In this document: positions 63,656-64,000 of the stretch, in pieces
How the letters are laid out: each line of letters opens with the position of its first letter
Position numbering within the stretch: the stretch's first letter is position 1
Assembly: GCA_977006965.1 (NCBI GenBank)
Contig: CDRMUB010000002.1
Coordinates: 51,292-115,291, forward strand
Direction: 5' to 3'
Length of the DNA stretch: 64,000 nt
Source: Phymatolithon calcareum
Taxonomy: Eukaryota; Rhodophyta; Florideophyceae; Hapalidiales
Made by a program: the position numbers and the translations under genes
The notes under the pieces: model-generated
What the model was told of the DNA's origin: nothing
What the model saw: only the letters and a program-made list of their open reading frames with translations
Database searches by the model: none

Positions 63656-63661
63656 CCAATG
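63650..63661. other. Right junction of the array with unique DNA
   Basis: The match to the repeat unit continues through CCTAGG (63650-63655); inside the array this is followed by ATATACAAGAG, here by CCAATGG. No short direct repeat typical of transposon insertion can be tested because the left edge is not in the window. Confidence 0.9.
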
Positions 63662-63692
63662 GTAAAGCGCCAAGTGTCTTCAAAAGCAATGA

Positions 63693-63740
63693 CCCAACCC
63701 TATGCCCTAACCCAACCGTATTCCTAACCCTATTCCCTAT
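63693..63740 (+). repeat. Degenerate telomere-like CCCTAA stretch
   Basis: Contains CCCTAACCCAACC (63705-63717) and CCTAACCCTATT (63723-63734) among related C-rich hexamers such as CCCTAT. It resembles a decayed C-strand telomeric repeat, but no perfect tandem pair of hexamers is present, so it may be a simple C/T/A-rich tract. Confidence 0.4.
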
Positions 63741-63825
63741 CCAAATTCCGCCTTTTCGTAATTGGAGCAGGGAATGGGGAATTGCCATCAGCCAAGTGGA
63801 CCTCTTCCAATCCCCAATCGTCCAA

Positions 63826-63831
63826 TATATA
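63826..63831 (+). promoter_or_regulatory. TATA-like box of the 5S rRNA gene
   Basis: TATATA lies 24 to 29 bases upstream of the predicted first base of the 5S RNA. Upstream TATA elements at about this distance are known for RNA polymerase III genes in several fungi and plants. The spacing supports the assigned 5' end. Confidence 0.6.
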
Positions 63832-63854
63832 CCGTCCGTCACACCATCATCACC

Positions 63855-63974
63855 ACGAAGGACCATACTTTAGAAACATGCTCGCAAACCCATTCCGAAC
63901 TTGCAAGATAAGGTTCGACAGGCTGGATTAGTACTGAGGTGAGGGATCACTCGGGAATCCCCAGTGTCCTTCGT
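63855..63974 (+). rRNA. 5S ribosomal RNA gene
   Basis: The segment is exactly 120 nt, the usual 5S length. Its ends form a perfect 9-bp helix I (ACGAAGGAC with GTCCTTCGT). Helix II pairs ACTTTA with TAAGGT, helix III pairs GCAA with TTGC around the CCCATTCCGAAC loop, helix IV pairs GTGA with TCAC, and helix V pairs CTGG with CCAG. The 3' half has the family signature GGATTAGTACTGAGGTGAGG, which covers the internal box C of the RNA polymerase III control region (about nt 80-97). A TATA-like box lies upstream and a T-run directly downstream, so it looks intact rather than a pseudogene. The product is the 5S RNA of the large ribosomal subunit. Only one copy is visible, so I cannot say whether it is dispersed or the first of a cluster. 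Confidence 0.93.
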
Positions 63975-63985
63975 TTTTTATTTTT
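63975..63985 (+). terminator. RNA polymerase III T-run terminator
   Basis: TTTTTATTTTT follows the last paired base of the 5S RNA; with the final T of the RNA it gives runs of six and five T. Runs of four or more T on the non-template strand end RNA polymerase III transcription. Confidence 0.85.
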
Positions 63986-64000
63986 CCACAACCAAAACTC
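63986..64000. other. End of window, nothing recognised
   Basis: Fifteen bases (CCACAACCAAAACTC) after the terminator; too short to interpret. Confidence 0.6.

Larger units (their letters stand above)
63656..63854. other. Unique spacer between the array and the 5S gene
   Basis: 199 bp unrelated to the repeat unit. It holds a CCCTAA-like stretch in its first half and a TATA-like element near its end. A 71-codon minus-strand frame (63651-63866) crosses the junction and runs into the 5S gene; I regard it as chance. Confidence 0.75.

Noticed and set aside
63651-63866. 71-codon minus-strand frame in the flank
   Set aside because: It crosses the array junction and overlaps the start of the 5S gene and its TATA-like box; no protein similarity is apparent.

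Overview
The window is almost entirely one satellite-type tandem array (1-63655) followed by a short unique flank (63656-64000) that carries a 5S ribosomal RNA gene. The organism is a eukaryote: the 120-nt 5S gene has its own upstream TATA-like box and a T-run RNA polymerase III terminator, the rest is long-period satellite DNA, and no bacterial-type gene is present. I cannot place the lineage. Loop C of the 5S RNA reads CCCAUUCCGAAC rather than the more usual eukaryotic CCGUCCGAUC; from memory this recalls red algae or some protists, but that is only a weak hint.

The array holds 70 head-to-tail units on one strand (69 complete, the last cut off at 63655). Using the first base of the window as phase 1, units come in four lengths: 809 bp (48 units), 1097 bp (17), 1241 bp (4) and one of the 1385-bp class. 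The lengths differ by whole 144-bp steps because each unit contains an internal mini-array of a 144-bp module, present once, three, four or five times; the two-module class (953 bp) is absent. A unit is built as: a diverged 155-bp module, 1 to 5 standard 144-bp modules of two kinds (A and B), a degenerate partial module of about 70 bp, then a body of about 440 bp that is not module-derived. The body carries an 18-bp motif (GTTACTTCTGGGTCCGCG) twice direct and once inverted, plus a diverged fourth copy, a G-rich purine tract and short palindromes.

Units are close to identical; I found only a handful of variable sites. These few markers show how the array grew. A 2715-bp three-unit block is repeated three times at 37812-45956, and two of the blocks share a private substitution. 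A 1906-bp two-unit block alternates near the left end. A run of 15 short units lies in the middle, long units become frequent toward the right edge, and at least one unit (57681-58777) is a chimera of two classes. The left end of the array lies outside the window.

I see no convincing protein gene. Open frames of 66 to 371 codons recur in every unit, but they overlap on both strands and in several frames, are serine/threonine/proline-rich low-complexity translations of the modules, and change length only with module number. The flank contains a degenerate CCCTAA-like stretch (63693-63740) and then the 5S gene (63855-63974), 199 bp beyond the array edge. The setting fits a subtelomeric, pericentromeric or other heterochromatic satellite block; the sequence alone does not decide which.
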